Source: Arachis hypogaea (taxonomy: Eukaryota; Streptophyta; Magnoliopsida; Fabales; Fabaceae). Taken from it: DNA of 64,000 nucleotides. Positions 34,176 through 45,639 of the stretch are shown piece by piece. The stretch is taken from positions 14,414,346 through 14,478,345 of the forward strand of contig NC_092052.1 in the NCBI RefSeq assembly GCF_003086295.3, written 5' to 3'. The position numbers were made by a program, and so were the translations under genes. Within the stretch, counting starts at the first letter, position 1, and each line of letters starts with the position of its first letter. The notes beneath the pieces were generated by a model, which worked only from the letters and a program-made list of their open reading frames with translations, made no database searches and was not told where the DNA came from.

Positions 34176-35411
34176 GGGTTAAGTACTTTTTTCGTCCTTA
34201 ACGTTTTGGTTCAAAATTAAATCGTCTCCGACCTTCTTTTCTTATTAAAATCATCCTCAACGTTAGAAAACATTATAAAATCATCCTTTTGTCTAAAAAT
34301 GATATTTTTCGAACAATTTTACCCTTAAACAAAAATTATAAAACCCTCCCCACTCTCACCACTAACCTCTACATCATCATCACCATCCCTACGCATCTCT
34401 CCCTCTCCTTTTTCTTATCACCATCACCACTGCTATCATAACCATCATAACCATCACTACTGGCACCATAACCATCACACCTTTCTTTCTATTATCAGTT
34501 CATCATCCTAAATCACTACCACCCACCCACTACCCCCAACTCTTTTCTTTCCACTTAAATCCTTTTTTTTGTACAACAATTCAGCAACAGCAACAACCAT
34601 AAAATAAATCTAACAGAAATTTTAAATTAAACAACAATTAAGCAATCATCAACCGCAATTTCAGATCCAAAATCAGCAACAATAGAAATTAAAAAAATTA
34701 GAAAGAGAGAAATGATGTTTATGTTCTTCAAAAATAAAAAAAAAACATAAAATAAAAAAAGGAAGAACGAAACTCATGCCCAGCAACAGTAGAGACAGTG
34801 CAGGTGTACAGCAATGATGGAGAAGCAACGAAATCCTTGCCTAGTGACGATGGAGCGGTTGAAACTCTAGCGATGGCGGCGCAGCAGAGCATAGCGTGAC
34901 GAGAGAGGAACCAGAGTCCGAGTCCCGCAACGGTGAAGAGAAAGCTCGCAAATGCATAGAGAAGATGAGAGGAGCAGCAGAGGGTTAGCCTAGCAGCGAC
35001 GGAGCGGTTGAACCCCGGCGACAGCAACGATGGGGAACACCAGCGACGGCGGCGCGACAAACCCTAGCAGAGAAAGAGAGAAATGAAGAACGACAAACCC
35101 ATCGCGACAAGTCCTACAGCCACAACGCGACGGCAGCGGCTGCCCTCTTCTCTGCCGTCACCTCCCTCTTCTTCCTTTCCTTTTCTTTCTTCTCCCTCTT
35201 TTGTTCATTTTCTTTATTTTAGTTTTTCTATCTTGAGTGGGGTGGGTAGTGATAATAAAAAAAAGGTCTTTATGTCATTTTAAAAATTATTATGTTAAAA
35301 AAGATAATTTTATAATGTTTTGTAATATTAAGAATGATTTTAATAAAAAAAAATCAAAAATAATTTTTATTTTGACCTAAGATATTAAAGACAAAAAAAA
35401 GCACTTAACCT
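34176..35411. mobile_element. Non-autonomous Mutator-like element, 1236 bp
   Basis: The termini gggttaagtac and, inverted, aggttaagtgc begin long inverted repeats of over 100 bp (tttttcgtcctt, aaaacattataaaatcatcc and their complements). Flanks tttattcta (34167-34175) and tttattcga (35412-35420) form a 9-bp duplication with one mismatch, as for Mutator-like elements. The centre (34350-35200) has CAT/CAC-rich and GC-rich stretches with overlapping but meaningless frames. There is no transposase. Confidence 0.75.
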
Positions 35412-36379
35412 TTTATTCGATTACCTAACTTAATTTTTGAGATGAGTTAAGCTCACTCAATTCTAATATTATTGACGGGAACTACGTGCCTCATTATATT
35501 GATATTGACCAGTTGTTTAACCAAACTAGAAATATAATGATGAAAATATTTTTCATGTAGTGTAATTTTAGGAGTGCTGATGCTAAACAGTATATTTGGG
35601 ATAAAACCAAATGAACATATATAACACGGTAAAGAATTTGTCATTCACACACATTTGGTTCGAATATTGCTATTGTACCATTTATTTTTCTTTCAATAAG
35701 TCCTTAAACAACACGTTAGTCTCCTGTCTCTATAAAGCTTTTTTATTTTACCGAAAAGGAATTAAGATTATGCTCACGCCTCGCATATATAGTATATCTT
35801 TTAATTTGAAAAAAATTGGAATAATAGTTAAAAAAACTAGTGAAATTTAACTTTAGATTATTCAAATTTGTTGGAGAAGGTGAGAAGAACATCCGATTAA
35901 CAAAATATACTAAATCAGAAACAAATTAGTGTAAGAGTAGAAAAATTCAAAACATACTTTAAATATATTTATCAAAAGAAATTTAAGTATAAATAAACTG
36001 AGTATAAAATTAATTAATTGAGTTCATTCGCAATAGACCACTGATTGTACTCCAACTCTCCAAGTCTACAAGTCTTATCTTAAGTAGCATTTACTTTCAA
36101 AAACTTCTATTATGTTTGGTGTTAAAAATTAAAACTAAAATTTAATTTTAGAATATCAAATTTTACCAAAAAATAAAAATATAAAAGATTAAAATTTTTT
36201 AAAATAAAGATTAAAATTTTAATTATATTTTTTTAAATATTTTTATTTAATTTTTTTAATTTTAAATTTATATTTTAATTTTTATATTTATCTTAAAATA
36301 AATATAATATTAAGACATAATTTAATTTAATCTTTATATTTTAATTTTAATCTCAGTATCCTCCTCAAATGGAGTCTTA
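35412..36379. other. AT-rich intergenic region
   Basis: No gene or clear repeat is seen. The frames at 35453-35644 and 35611-35850 lack any recognisable feature. Confidence 0.5.
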
Positions 36380-36778
36380 GGTAGCGTTTGTTTTAAAATA
36401 TTGAGACAAAGACGGAGAGACTCAGATTTAGTATCATGTTTGTTAGTTTTAGTTTAGAGATTGGTACTAAAATTTCTGTCTCTATCTTCAAAATTTCAGT
36501 ATTTCAGTATTTCCAAAAAGTGGAGACACATGGGACTAAAAATTTTAGAGATAGAGACTGAAACTTTAATAACATTTTATACCTAAAATACCCTCATTTT
36601 AATTAATTAATTCTAATTTTATCCTTTGTGCAAATTAAATTAGAATTTCATTCTTATTTCAATTTTTGTCTCCCATTTTGCACCAAACAAAATATTGAGA
36701 TTTATTTCAATCTCTGTCTCTTAGTCTTTATCTCTCAATCTCAGTCTTTACGTCTTTGTCTCTTTACCAAATACTATC
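36380..36778. mobile_element. Tourist-like (PIF/Harbinger) MITE, 399 bp
   Basis: The ends ggtagcgtttgttttaaaat and, inverted, gatagtatttggtaaagagac are terminal inverted repeats extended by attgagacaaagac and similar purine-rich motifs. The 3-bp flanks are tta on both sides (36377-36379 and 36779-36781), the usual target of PIF/Harbinger MITEs. Confidence 0.7.
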
Positions 36779-38242
36779 TTATAAATTAAGGTTTGTTAGA
36801 TTTGTTTATTATTTGTTTATTTATTTATTTGAGATAGGGCTAGTGGAAGTTAAATTCATTTCTTCTTTGGCATCATCCAATTGCAGGATAAATGGGCTTT
36901 GCTTCTTTCAAGGGTTAACTTGACTTAGACCAATAGACTTGGGTCGTCGCTTTATATCCGTTTGGATTATGGGCCCCACTTTATAGTATTGTCACTTTGT
37001 CACTACACTAGTCATATGTACTGGTTGTTAATGACTTCTCTTTTTCAACAGTAAAAAAAAAATACTTAATTTGTCCTTTTTGTTTTAATAATCAAGAAAA
37101 GAAAAAGTTCTTCCTTTCCCACAAATTTCTTTTCTAATTCAACTTTTAATTGGCTGATGTTGCTTCCTTTGGATGAAAAGGATGAAAATTAGGGAAGCTT
37201 CCAAGCAAAGACCACATAACCATAAACCATCCATATTCCCAATGGTAAATTTTATAATTTGTAGTCATCAATTAGTTATTATTAGTATTTTTAATGATAT
37301 GAGATTATATCTAATAGTATAAAATTATTTATTTTTTTTTACTGGTTAAGTACCAACTAAATTTTAATAAAAAAGATGACCCACTAAACTTTCTCATTAA
37401 GAATAGATGGTAGACAGTCATTAAAATAGACATAGGATAATTTTGAAAGAAAAAAAAATATTTATGGACTATCTTTGATTTTTAAAAAATGTAATAAAAA
37501 GTAAAATTAAAATTTATTTTAAATATTAGAAATTAAATTAAATTAAACGTTAAACCGTTTTTATTTTTTTTAATTTTCAGAATATAAAATATATTTTATC
37601 CTTAAAAATAATATGGGACATAATTCTTAATATGATTTTCTTTGTACTTAAAACTTGAAACTCTAAACTACTGTCTGTTACTGAGAGTTGGGACCTTTTG
37701 ATGAGTTGCATTGGCTACCATCATCTATGTTGTACTTCTAAAACGCATTGCTTGATTACTTGTAAAGATACACAAATGGCTAATCTAATCGTTCGTTCCT
37801 TTTTTCCTTTTGTGGCCCTCTAAACTCAAAAGAAATATGATTAGTTGGTAGCAACTTCATTTTGGAAGTTTGTTTATTAGATACTATTGTGTATGTGTAC
37901 TTTTAAATTTAGAGTTTAGTTCATATATGTTATCAATTGTAAATGATTTTTATAAAATATATAAAATTTAAATTTTATAATTTTAGTATGTATTTATCAA
38001 AAATTATTTGAAGATTTTTATTAATAATAATTTTGTCGTATATTTTACTTTAAATTTTATATTAGTTAAATTCTTAAATTTAATCAAGTGACGATCCAAT
38101 TTTTATATCAACTTTAAAAATCAGCTACTAATATAAAATATATTAAAATAAAAATATATTAAAAATAATTAAATAATATATATTTGTATATAAAAATATA
38201 ATAACTAATTTTCAGGTACTAAAACTTTTTAATTTTTATTAG
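36779..38242. other. Intergenic region with a partial MITE
   Basis: It holds the partial MITE at 37245-37407 and AT-rich stretches. A segment at 37970-38060 resembles the arms of the foldback at 33652-34160. No gene is supported. Confidence 0.5.
37245..37407 (+). mobile_element. 169-bp MITE family, copy 2, degraded left end
   Basis: tttgtagtcatcaattag, actggttaagtacc and actaaactttctc match copy 1 in order and spacing. The first bases (gaggagtgctaggg in other copies) are lost. It is the most diverged copy. Confidence 0.7.
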
Positions 38243-39745
38243 ACTGAGAGAGATCAAGGAATGGATGACATCATTCAGTCTAAAAATTCAGATTCAGCTC
38301 TTTGGAGAGAAATGACCAAATTATGGACAACTTTTCACGAAAATACCATTCACTATTTAGGGAATAGGCTTGCAACAAAATTATGGACAGATTATTGGTT
38401 GGACAAAAGCGAATGCTTGATCAACTACAACCAGAACTCAACATTTGATGAGAATAGCTTAGTTTGGGAGTGGACAGACAATGAAGGAGAATGGGATCTG
38501 AGTAAGCTCAAACAAGCTTTACCGAATCAGATAATTGATAAAATAAGAGCAATCCCTCCACCAAACTTAGAACAGGAGCAAGATACCATAGGTTGGATGC
38601 ACTCTCCGGATGGAGACTTCTCTGTGACAAGTACCTACAAATGGCTAGCTGGATGGACAGAACCTAAAAGCTCTATTTGGGACAGAATTTGGAAGTGGAA
38701 GGGCCCTCAAAAAAATAAAATTTTCATGTGGTTAACTATGCATCAAAGAATCCCTACAAAAGAAAGGATGAAGAAAATTTGTGGTGGGAATGGTTGTTGC
38801 TACCATTGCCCAGATAAGGAAGAAAACATCCTTCATGTCTTAAGGGACTGCCCTAAGGTCTCTAGAATTTGGACCCAGTTAATTAAACCAGAAGCTATTG
38901 GAAGTTTTTTTGGCCATCAACTATCAGATTGGGTGGAGCAGAATCTAAATCAAGAACTAGAAAAAAAAACTACTACAGCTGGAGGGACACTTTCATGACA
39001 ACATGTTGGAGGGTTTGGTTTTGGAGGAATCAGAAAGTACACAATCAAAACTACTAGAGACCTAAAGAAGCTACCAATGAAATTATCCTACAAATACAAC
39101 AAAATAGTGAAGCTTTTAAGAAAGATGAGCACCTGACTGAACAGGAGAGAAGAACTGAGATTTATGTATCCTGGAAACCACCTCTGGAAAGCTGGGTGGC
39201 TCTCAACACGGACGGAATTGCAAAAGGGAATCCCAGCCCGGCATCCTGTGGCGGTGCAATTCGAGACCATCCGGAAAGGTGGCTGGGTGGGTTCTCTCGC
39301 AGCATTGGCCTCTGCTCGGCTTTCAATGTTGAGCTTTGGGGAATCCATGACGGCCTCAACCTTGCTTGGACTATGGAAATGAGGAAAATCATTATATATA
39401 GCGATGCCGTTGCTGTTACAGCCCTTATCAATAATCGACAAAAATTCCATAATCATCCCAATCCTTTGGTGCGTTTAATTGCAAATTGGAAGAAGAAGAA
39501 TTGAAAAATTTGCTTCAGTCACATACTTAGAGAAGGTAATAGAGTGGCGGACAGATTGGCGAGAATCGGCACTGAAATTGATCCTGGTCTTATTTTTTGG
39601 GATGCTCCGCCGCAAGAAGTGAACGACTTTGTGCATGAAGATGAGAGAGGGGTAATGCTTCCATGTATCTCCAGGTGTTAGTGTGCTTTTTTTTTCTTTC
39701 TTTGGGCCTATGGCCTCTCATATCATCAAAAAAATATTTTTTTGC
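38243..39745 (+). mobile_element. 5'-truncated LINE (L1-type) 3' end
   Basis: It carries the end of ORF2 (zf-RVT and RNase H domains) and a short 3' UTR with T-rich tract ending near an A-run (about 39728-39745). The target duplication was not found, so both limits are approximate. It is longer and from a different subfamily than the LINE at 14999. Confidence 0.7.
38261..39680 (+). pseudogene. LINE ORF2 C-terminus: RT zinc-binding plus RNase H, broken
   Basis: 38261-38998 (245 codons) reads from the end of reverse transcriptase into zf-RVT (GWMHSPDGDFSVTSTYKWL, then CCYHCPDKEENILHVLRDC). A frame change near 38980 and stops follow. An RNase H domain then reads from about 39170: NTDGIAKGNPSPASCGGAIR (first Asp), NVELWGIHDGL (Glu), YSDAVAV (second Asp). 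After an in-frame TGA at 39502-39504 comes REGNRVADRLA (last Asp). All four catalytic acids are visible although the frame is broken. Confidence 0.8.
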
Positions 39746-39920
39746 AAAAAATATTCTAAATAATGAACACATAAATATCCTCTATTCGAGAAAAGTGAGG
39801 AGAGATCAGAAATGAGGTAGCTTTCGTTTTACAAAATGCAATGAATGGAACAAGAATGAGGAACAATGCAAATTGAAAATTTAATGCGACTTCATCCTCT
39901 CCAGAGTTCTACATAGTTTT

Positions 39921-40447
39921 TGTTCATACCCTAACCCAACACTAAGACCCATGACTAAATAAAAGGCCCAATCCAAAGATTAGCCCTCACTCTACACCGA
40001 CATTCTCTCAAGAAGTCGGTTCTAACGACGACTTGCTCTAAAGAAGTCGGGATTGACTGATAGCTAGCAGATAGCACTTATTGAAATAAGTAACTACCCC
40101 TAAAATCTCTCAACCCACTTCTAGAAGTTATATCTTAACTTCTCTAAGATAAAGGGATGATTATCCTCCTTAAAAGATGGAAGTATTCCAACGGTAATTA
40201 TTAGTTCACCACTATAAATATACTGACACCCGTCAGGTATCCCTAAGTTCTAATACTCTCTAAACTTGCTTAGACCCTTACTGACTTAAGCATTGGAGTG
40301 TCTTTGCAGGTACCATCCCTCATTTTCTCACACATACAAGTTGGACGGAGGCTCCCAAACGCAAATCTGTTCGGAGGCTTCTACCCTCAGACGATCGGAC
40401 CAGCCCAACGAGTCTAACCCATTAATCTCCGATTATCCATCGTAACA
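39921..40447 (+). mobile_element. Solo LTR, 527 bp
   Basis: It starts TGTTCATACC and ends CGTAACA, flanked by an exact 5-bp duplication gtttt (39916-39920 and 40448-40452). A TATA box (tataaata, 40213-40220) and the downstream cttaagcattggagtgtctttgcaggtacc look like an LTR promoter and leader of a Ty3-gypsy family. There is no internal region, so LTR-LTR recombination probably removed it. Diverged pieces of the same family are at about 13000-13390 and 44330-44420. Confidence 0.8.
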
Positions 40448-40933
40448 GTTTTCTTTTTTTTCCTTTCTCTTTCGAGTTTTTTTAACATTTTATTTTTTTT
40501 GAAAAACTTTTGAACATGTATTAAAAGTTATAAAACAAATTGAGTTTGGCTGATACATTTTGCAGTCTAGTCCTAATTATTTTGATAGAATAAACATTAT
40601 TATTTTTTCAATAAAAAAATATTATCATTTTTAAATTAATTAATAACACTTGACAAAAAATTAATTAATAATGTCACCTTTAATTATTATTTTTTATTTT
40701 TTTTATTTTTGTTTTTTTGGAGTGATCTCTTGGCATAGGTAGAAGAGAAATTTATTGATGAAAATATTGGAGGATGGAAAGAAGTTGCTACTAGCAAGTA
40801 GCAAGGCTAGCATATTGATATTAGTATATAATATACAACCTAACTTGGATGTTATTAATTCTAGAATAGTTATTTATGTAATAACTTAGATGTTATTAAT
40901 TATATTAAGAATTATATAAATACAAAAATACAA
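40448..40933. other. AT-rich spacer upstream of the tRNA gene
   Basis: No gene is seen. The last 30 bases (attatataaatacaaaaatacaag) hold TATA-like and CAA motifs typical upstream of plant tRNA genes. Confidence 0.6.
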
Positions 40934-41005
40934 GCCGTCTTAGCTCAGCGGTAGAGCGCGTGGCTTTTAACCACGTGGTCGTGGGTTCGATCCCCACAGA
41001 CGGCG
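40934..41005 (+). tRNA. tRNA-Lys (UUU)
   Basis: A 72-nt cloverleaf. The acceptor stem is gccgtct/agacggc with discriminator g, the D arm has agctcagcggtagagc, and the anticodon stem cgtgg/ccacg encloses loop cttttaa with anticodon TTT at 40966-40968. The T arm is gtgggttcgatccccac. Box A (tagctcagcgg) and box B (ggttcgatcc) are intact. There is no intron and CCA is not encoded, as expected of a nuclear gene. It reads UUU-anticodon lysine. The first long T run downstream is only at about 41083, so the terminator is weak or distant. Confidence 0.95.
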
Positions 41006-41920
41006 TTTAATATTCTATTAACTATTAATTCATTATATCATTCATGGCCACCAAATTTCCAAATTAATCATTCATGTGGCTTTTTTTTTTTTTTTGTCAT
41101 ATTCTACCCAATCCCCACATTAATCATATCCCTGACACATCATTCATAGGTTATTATCACTTATTTACTTATTTATTTGTGTGAATCTTTTAGAAGTCCA
41201 TCAACATAAAGCAATATTTTGGCCCATCCTTCCATAGGTGTTCATCACTTATTTACTTGTATGGATCTTTTATGGGTGCATCAACATAAAAAAAAAGGAA
41301 GAAATAAAAATAAATCAAACATAGAAGAAGACTACTGCATAATATATGCCTTAACTAAGATCAAAATGAAATTTTGAAGACGACCCATTGTGACTCGAAT
41401 GAAATTTTTGAATAAGACCCATTTTAAAGAAGACCCATTTTAAAGAAGACCCATTGTGACCCGCACTGGCTAAAATTAACCATGGCAAAACAGTGCAGTA
41501 TTAAAGCAGGACTAACAATTCATGACCAAAAAAAAAAAACTAACAATAATTTGAGTCTAAAAGCTTCACATACTTAAAAGCCAAAAGTTTTAGTAGTTTG
41601 TTGGTATGTGCGGTTTTGGGGTATAATATATATAATGATGGATGTCATAAAATAAGTGTTGTTTACTCATACTTTTATACTTGTAGTGCTGGTGAACCAC
41701 CATTTTCATGTATTTTCCCCCTCTTTGCTGGAAATATATTACTATAAAAAAAAGGTTATTAAACCAAGGAAATAAAATTAGCAAACTGAAATTAAATTAA
41801 AATAACATTCTATCCGTATAGTTTTTATCGCAAAAAAAGAAAAACAACATAAATTCATGATTTTATTCATATCATACATGAGACATAAAAGTGAAGGAGA
41901 GAAAAAATGTAAGTGTTAAC
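41006..41920. other. AT-rich spacer between the tRNA gene and the 76-aa gene
   Basis: It contains a T tract at 41081-41095 and a short duplication around 41428-41455 (attttaaagaagaccc twice). It forms the 3' flank of the minus-strand gene at 41921. No coding sequence is supported. Confidence 0.6.
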
Positions 41921-42151
41921 TTAAATTGGAATAGCATTAGTGACTGAAGGGTAGACCACGGTGGCAGGATGAGCCATGATTTTGCGGCCCTTCATGTGGC
42001 GGAAACAATAGACCAGAGCACCCACCGGCCACTCCACTACTGCTGCCGCAGCAAACGCCAGGAACCCCACCGTTGGCCCAACCACCTTGCACCGGCAAGG
42101 GTTGCTAGTGTTACCACATTGTACACATATTGGAATCCCTATTCCAACCAT
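41921..42151 (-). CDS. Conserved small plant membrane protein (76 aa)
   Basis: A complete single-exon frame. Near the N-terminus is CVQCGNTSNPCRCK (Cys pairs, possibly metal-binding), then a hydrophobic segment about residues 26-48 (VGPTVGFLAFAAAAVVEWPVGALVYCF), a basic RHMKGRK stretch and a conserved-looking AHPATVVYPSVTNAIPI end. I recognise it as a type of small protein of unknown function found across flowering plants; that is from memory. It is likely a single-pass membrane protein. A TATA box (tatataaag, minus strand, 42304-42312) and two ACGTGTC elements lie upstream. The reading frame is intact and GC-richer than its flanks. Confidence 0.85.
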   Translation of the reverse strand: MVGIGIPICVQCGNTSNPCRCKVVGPTVGFLAFAAAAVVEWPVGALVYCFRHMKGRKIMAHPATVVYPSVTNAIPI

Positions 42152-42303
42152 ATCTAACTAATCTAATACTTAGCTTAATATAAAGTAACAACTTAATTGT
42201 GTATTCAACCAGATGAAGAGGGAAGCACCAAAAGCGGTTTGTGAAATTGAAATCGAAGAATTGCGCTATGCAACTTGATTGTATCCAATTATTAGGGCCT
42301 GTT

Positions 42304-42312
42304 CTTTATATA
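42304..42312 (-). promoter_or_regulatory. TATA box of the 76-aa gene
   Basis: The minus strand reads tatataaag about 155 bp upstream of the ATG at 42151, implying a 5' UTR of roughly 120 nt. Confidence 0.55.
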
Positions 42313-42410
42313 GAACGAATTTGACTTCCTTAGAAGTAGGGGAACTCAAACATGCATGTAATACATAGAGAAGTGCTTTTAAAATTATGTGATTGGATGA
42401 TGTACCGTGT

Positions 42411-42478
42411 ACGTGTCAAAGGAGGAAGGAACTTATTGCACACCTGTCCTTATTTCATGTAGCTATATGACACGTGTC
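42411..42478. promoter_or_regulatory. Paired ABRE/G-box elements upstream of the 76-aa gene
   Basis: acgtgtc occurs at 42411-42417 and 42472-42478, the second within the palindrome gacacgtgtc (CACGTG core 42471-42476). They lie about 100-165 bp upstream of the TATA box. Two ACGT-core elements suggest ABA or stress responsiveness. This is inference. Confidence 0.45.
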
Positions 42479-43652
42479 CTATTTCATTGCTTTCAGTATA
42501 TCTGGCCATATGGTCTTGGTAAGCTGGTTCCACATGTTGAGTTTTACCCATGTTGCTTAATTATTTAGGATTCTTTATATTTATTTTATTTAATTTCATA
42601 TCATATTTTGCATGTGGTAGAGCATAATAACTTCGTTTGATTCATAGACTCTGTTGTTGTTATGTCATATTTTTAAGATTAATCTTGATCATCTTATAAA
42701 CCAAGAATCGTAGACAAACTGAAATGAATTACATTTTTCAATTTTAGAACTAAATAATTAGTTTTTAAATTTCAAAATTAAAGTGAAAATGATACTTAAC
42801 TTTTTGTTTGGTAATTTAAACAACAGACTAAAAAGAACACCACATCTTTTTGGAATTCACAATATTTTCGACAATTTCTGATCGATACATATTAATAAAT
42901 TAATTAAGAGACTTCACATACATTTATTATTGGTATAAAAGAAACATTTAACAAAAGTACGATATACACACAAAAAAAAATCACAAGCTATAGAAATATT
43001 CAAGTTACAGAGGATTGAACACGTTGGTAACCAATTTAATTGATAGTACTCATAAAAGAAAAAATATTTTTATTATATATTTACTTAAATCATTAGAATA
43101 TTACAAATTTTTATAGTACTCATAATATTTTTTAAGTCATTTTTTAAAATTATTTTGTATAGAATAAAATATATTTTTTAATTATTTTGTATGGAATAAA
43201 ATATTTTCTTTCATTTCTAAATTATTATTGACTACATAGAATATTTTATTTAAAATTTGAGTACATGCATGTATTTACCTAAGTTATTATAACATTACAA
43301 ATTTTTATAGTACTCCTAACATTTTTTAAGCAATTTTTTTTAAATTGTTTTGCATAGAATAAAATATTTTTTGTAGTATAATTTAAAAAAATTTATTAAG
43401 AAATATTCATGAACTATTAAAAATAGACAGAAAAATATTGTATAGAATTCGAATTGATAGCTCATTAATATTTTAAAAAAGTCTCATAATTAAATATTTT
43501 GTTAGCTTTTTTTTAACGTATGAAATAAAATATATATTTTTTTAATTTTTAAATTATTAATTTTTTAATAAATTTTTTAATAAAATTTTTTTAATAAATT
43601 ATTAATTTTTTAACAGCATAATTCGAATTATACCATGAATTACTGTGTGTGT
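42479..43652. other. AT-rich intergenic region with a direct repeat
   Basis: Segments 43077-43171 and 43271-43365 (attacaaatttttatagtact ... tagaataaaatat) are direct copies about 194 bp apart. Nothing else is supported. Confidence 0.55.
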
Positions 43653-43762
43653 AATTCGAACCAAGCTGGTTCGAATTAGTGTGTGCATGTGTTTGTGTAT
43701 AATTCGAACCAAGCTGGTTCGAATTATGTAGAAATGGAGTTCGAACCAAGCTGGTTCGAACT
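43653..43762. repeat. Three copies of a ttcgaaccaagctggttcgaa palindrome
   Basis: Copies at 43653-43677, 43701-43725 and 43739-43762 each contain the quasi-palindrome ttcgaacc-aagct-ggttcgaa, with 13-24 bp spacers. The open frames through them are by-products of the repeat. Confidence 0.9.
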
Positions 43763-43966
43763 ACATATATATGTGCGTTGGTGGATTCATGAAGCAGTTT
43801 TCGTTTTGGCTTATTCACGTAAATTATTTTCTCCTTTGACTTATTTCTGTTTTTTACCCATAAATAAACGTGTCACTTGTCACAATACTATTTCGTTATG
43901 GATCAGTTTATGCTACGTATTACAATATTACTCGTTTACATGTCACTGTTATTATTATAAATATAT

Positions 43967-44990
43967 TAAATTGATCCTTGACTTTACATTAAATGACTTA
44001 TTTTAATAATTGAAATTAAATATCGTGTATCAATTTTTTTTTATAAATTTAAAATTTTCAATATCTTTAAATACACTAATTTTAATTATATTTCTTCATA
44101 TAAATTTTTAAATACAAATTCTTTTGATAAATATTTTTAAGATTTTAGTTTTAATCATACAAATTTTTTCATAATAATTTAATACTTATAACTATGCCAC
44201 GTGAGATAACTTGTTAACTTCTTATGCAACAAGAGAAAAAACCACACGCTCACTTTAGATATATAAGATCATCAATTCAAATGACTAAATTATTATTTCT
44301 CCTTATACATATTAAAACAAACTCAAGTATTTTTTAATCCAATTCTCATACAAATAAACTTAAATTCTTGCTGATTTAGGTATCAGAGTCCTTTATAGGT
44401 ACCTTCAACTACTGTGGAGTTGACGTAAAAGTACTTCAAACACTCTTACTGTCACCTCCAATTTTTTTCATCTAGCCTATTTACACACAATCAGTTTAAG
44501 ATATATCTCATAACAATGATTATATTATTTAATAAAAGAATTATATGATTGATTTAAAAAATATATTTTTTAAGTCCAAAAAACGTATATTTTATAGAAA
44601 TAAAAAATATACAAAATGTGTATTTTGATTTTTTGTTTCTTGTTAAAAATATGCATATTTTTTGTCAAAAATAAAAAATATGTTTAATCAATCATATAAT
44701 TTTTTTAAAAAAATATGTTTATATTATAAAAAATTTATCAATATTAAATTATTGTAGAAAAAATTTATGTAATTAAAACTAAAATCTTGAAAATATTTTA
44801 TAAAAATATCTGTATTTAAACAATATGTGAAAAAATAGAATTGAAATTAGTGCATCCAAAGATATTGAGAATTTCGAATTAAACTAATAAAACAAATGGT
44901 CAAAGAACTAATTTAGTGCACAACATTCAATTTTTGGGACTAAAATTAGTCACTTAATGCAAAGTCAGGGACTAATTTAGTGCATCTACA
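43967..44990. mobile_element. Element with long inverted terminal repeats, about 1 kb
   Basis: 43967-44190 (gatccttgactttacattaaatgac ...) is inverted at about 44740-44990 (... gtcacttaatgcaaagtcaggg). The arms of about 220 bp have moderate identity. The interior carries a diverged LTR scrap (gatttaggtatcagagtcc ... aggtacc, 44370-44404). Termini and target duplication are not resolved. No transposase is present. Confidence 0.55.
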
Positions 44991-45639
44991 ATAATGACAG
45001 GACGAATAATATTGTGACATGTGGCAGAAACGGACATGTGATTAAATAGTATTGTGACACATGGTATACCCGTCTACATCAACATACCACATGTCATTTA
45101 TCAATCTGTCATCATATAATTACATATGGCCAAACTGTGAAGTGACACGTGTCACTAATGGTCCATGTCATCAACCCATATCAGTAGCCATTAATAAAAA
45201 ATGGGTTAGAGACTAACGTGGTGTACATTTGTCAATCTTAAAAATGTAATTAGTGCAATTAAAATTTCAAAAACGATTTTAATACATGACGCTAATCATA
45301 GAGACTAATTTAAAACTTAACTTGTAAAACACACACCGTCCGTAATAATAATTAACGCAAAAATATAAATTAAATTTTTTAATAATATTAACCACTTTGC
45401 TGACATGAATATTAATTAACTGTAGAAATGCAACACTCTTATCAGTATAAAGACAACAGAGATTTGGTGAGAAGGAGGAGATTTTGGTGTTTGATGATCA
45501 AGATATTTAAATTGGATTAGAGACCTATTTATGCAGTCTAATGGGATGAATTCTGACTGATCGAACCTTTAGTCTAGGAACAATAGAATCTACCTTGCAC
45601 TCAATTTAGGAATAACCGACAGAATTTGAAATGAAGAGT
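44991..45639. other. Non-coding repeat-like region
   Basis: It contains recurrent gtgacatgtgg, gtgacacatgg and a 14-bp palindrome gtgacacgtgtcac (45142-45155). It is probably part of an unidentified repeat. No gene is supported. Confidence 0.4.

Noticed and set aside
34728..35283. Possible small genes in the 34.7-35.3 kb GC-rich patch
   Set aside because: Frames on both strands lack recognisable features and lie within a Mutator-like element bounded by a 9-bp duplication.
43591..44006. Spaced palindromes as a CRISPR array
   Set aside because: Only three copies, unequal short spacers and plant nuclear context. They are better described as dispersed palindromic repeats.
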